Assembly (NCBI GenBank): GCA_041484115.1
Contig: JBGPHA010000030.1
Coordinates: forward strand, 1 to 5,969
Source: ASMP01 sp041484115
Lineage (GTDB): Archaea; Nanobdellota; Nanobdellia; Pacearchaeales; GW2011-AR1
DNA: 5,969 nt
Direction: 5' to 3'
Part shown: piece by piece, positions 4,790 to 5,969 of the stretch
Position numbering within the stretch: position 1 is the stretch's first letter
How the letters are laid out: every line of letters starts with the position of its first letter
Translations under genes and position numbers: made by a program
The notes under the pieces: generated by a model
What the model was told of the DNA's origin: nothing
Databases searched by the model: none
The model's input: only the letters and a program-made list of their open reading frames with translations

Positions 4790-4797
4790 TATTTAAA
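4790..4797 (-). promoter_or_regulatory. TATA box of the Asp-type cupredoxin gene
   Basis: The minus strand reads TTTAAATA, the consensus archaeal box A, centred about 25 bp before the ATG at 4768 in the 39-bp gap after the upstream gene. There is no Shine-Dalgarno, so a leaderless transcript is likely. Confidence 0.6.
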
Positions 4798-4807
4798 TTT
4801 AATTAAA

Positions 4808-5969
4808 CTAATCTGCTGTCTTTTTTTCTTTCCATGGTGAGAGGCTTTGATTTGCAGGCCCATTCATGACATTTCCTTCTGCCGAGAATCTTGAGCCATG
4901 ACAAGGACAGTCAAAAGATTTTTCAGAATCATTCCATTGAACAACACATCCTTTGTGGGGGCACATGGCTGAATGTAAGTGAACCTTTCCCCTTTTGTCT
5001 TTATAAGCAGCAATCTTCTTTAACCCTGCCTGAATAATTTTCCCTTCGTCTTTCTTTATCTGGGGATAAACATGATCCATTTTAGCCCAGTCAAAATATT
5101 GTTCAGCAATGTTCATGCTTTCCTTCATGAATCTTTTTGTTACAAAAACCTCTTTTCTTTTTGGATTGTATATCTCTTCCCAATTATTTCTCTTTCCAAG
5201 AATCAAGTCAGATATGAGCATACCTGCTATTGTTCCATGTGTCATCCCGCTTCCTGAGTCCCCTGTAGCTACATATACATTTTCAGAGCCAGGATTTTTT
5301 CCTATGAAAGCCCAGCCATCTGAACTTTCAAGAACCTGGCCAGACCACCTAAAAACAATATTTTTAATCATCGGAAAAATCTTTCTTGCCCATTTTTCAA
5401 GAGCAAAATATCTTTTTTTCCCATCTGTTTTCTGCCCTGTTCTGTGGTCTTCTCCCCCAACAATCAAAAGGTCAGAAGAACTATCATAATTATAAGTTCT
5501 TACATAATGATATGGATCTTCTGTATCCCACAACAAAACTTTTGGGACAGAGCCCTTTGGAATAAGACCTGCTATTACATAGGTCCTGTAAGCTGATTGT
5601 TTAAGATAAAGCGAATTTCCATTAACTGGAGCATTTGTAGCAACAACTACCTGTTTTGCTTTTATTTTGAATCCTTTGTCTGTTATAATTCCGGCTGAAT
5701 CAATCTCTTCTGCATGAGTTTCTGTGAAAATCTGCCCTTTATTTTTCACAATTGATTTTGCTAATCCACCGAGATATTTTATAACATTGAACTGTGCTTG
5801 TCTTGGAAAATTTAGGCATTTTCCTATATTATGAAAATTATGGAAATCTAATGGAGATTGGACAAATTTTACTTCGTGGAAATTTAAAGAATACAAAGCT
5901 TTCAGTTCCTCTTTCAAATCTTCTCTATTTTTATCAGAAGAAAAAAGATATGCATCAACACGTTCAAAA
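4808..5969 (-). CDS. FAD-dependent (DAO-type) oxidoreductase with C-terminal Rieske 2Fe-2S domain, 5'-partial
   Basis: The frame is open from TAG at 4808-4810 to the window edge, giving 386 visible residues; the N-terminal GxGxxG FAD-binding motif must lie outside. A TTG at 5917 is not a convincing start because coding continues upstream with FERVDAYLFSS, typical of this family. Family features seen are VVVATNAP (107-114), DGWAFIG (217-223) and the GDSGSGMTHG FAD-contact loop (236-245), as in DadA/glycine-oxidase-like amine or amino-acid oxidases. The last ~65 residues form a Rieske domain with complete ligands: C336, H338, C354 and H357, plus the disulfide pair C341/C356. The flavin would oxidise an unknown, probably amine-type, substrate and pass electrons to the 2Fe-2S centre. 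No signal peptide can be judged. A cupredoxin gene follows after 39 bp. Confidence 0.9.
   Translation of the reverse strand, partial: FERVDAYLFSSDKNREDLKEELKALYSLNFHEVKFVQSPLDFHNFHNIGKCLNFPRQAQFNVIKYLGGLAKSIVKNKGQIFTETHAEEIDSAGIITDKGFKIKAKQVVVATNAPVNGNSLYLKQSAYRTYVIAGLIPKGSVPKVLLWDTEDPYHYVRTYNYDSSSDLLIVGGEDHRTGQKTDGKKRYFALEKWARKIFPMIKNIVFRWSGQVLESSDGWAFIGKNPGSENVYVATGDSGSGMTHGTIAGMLISDLILGKRNNWEEIYNPKRKEVFVTKRFMKESMNIAEQYFDWAKMDHVYPQIKKDEGKIIQAGLKKIAAYKDKRGKVHLHSAMCPHKGCVVQWNDSEKSFDCPCHGSRFSAEGNVMNGPANQSLSPWKEKKTAD

Noticed and set aside
4286..4790. Shared AAATTACTAT at 4286-4295 and 4781-4790 near two minus-strand starts
   Set aside because: It is a 10-base AT-rich match, one copy overlaps a coding end, and no third copy was seen at other promoters, so chance is the simpler explanation.
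4518..4796. Plus-strand frame of 92 codons opposite the Asp-type cupredoxin, and a shorter one at 4265-4456
   Set aside because: Both are antisense to a clear cupredoxin domain and show no recognisable protein features.
5072..5489. Two plus-strand frames opposite the FAD/Rieske oxidoreductase
   Set aside because: The minus strand carries conserved family motifs throughout this stretch, so these are shadows.
5915..5917. TTG as the start of the FAD/Rieske protein
   Set aside because: The frame continues without a stop to the window edge with family-like residues, and the FAD-binding N-terminus would be missing. The gene is simply cut by the window.

Overview
The window looks like a piece of an AT-rich, gene-dense archaeal genome, most probably from a DPANN-type lineage (Woesearchaeota/Pacearchaeota-like). 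The clues are an RHH regulator of the style common in those genomes, short membrane proteins, halocyanin-like cupredoxins, almost no Shine-Dalgarno sequences, and TTTAWATA-like TATA boxes about 25 bp upstream of ATG codons, which suggests leaderless transcripts. This assignment is inference; there is no rRNA or tRNA to confirm it. No CRISPR array, insertion sequence, tRNA or integrase was seen, and no gene-free stretch reaches 300 bases.

Left part (1-878): the C-terminal end of a plus-strand, PD-(D/E)XK nuclease-like protein converges on two minus-strand unknown genes. The two stop codons at the junction share one TTAA. The two unknown genes lie in the same reading frame, separated by a single TGA and 16 open codons.

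Middle (879-2292): a 117-bp divergent spacer leads into a plus-strand gene for a secreted, cysteine-free, beta-strand-rich protein that reads like an outer-membrane beta-barrel. This is unexpected in an archaeon. Two small membrane-protein genes (55 and 84 aa) follow, with their own TATA box laid over the barrel gene's stop codon.

Right part (2294-5969, all minus strand, read right to left): a flavoprotein with a C-terminal Rieske domain (its N-terminus lies beyond the window), a membrane-anchored cupredoxin in which Asp occupies the usual copper-Cys position, two four-helix membrane proteins of unknown function, a second cupredoxin with a complete type-1 copper site, a DoxX-like membrane protein, and an RHH regulator. 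Together these resemble a cell-surface redox module: flavin and 2Fe-2S chemistry in one protein, two externally facing cupredoxin domains, and DoxX-type membrane partners. The RHH gene has a striking array of GTAATAY sites phased at 10 bp between its TATA box and start, with two more sites further upstream, probably an autoregulatory operator.
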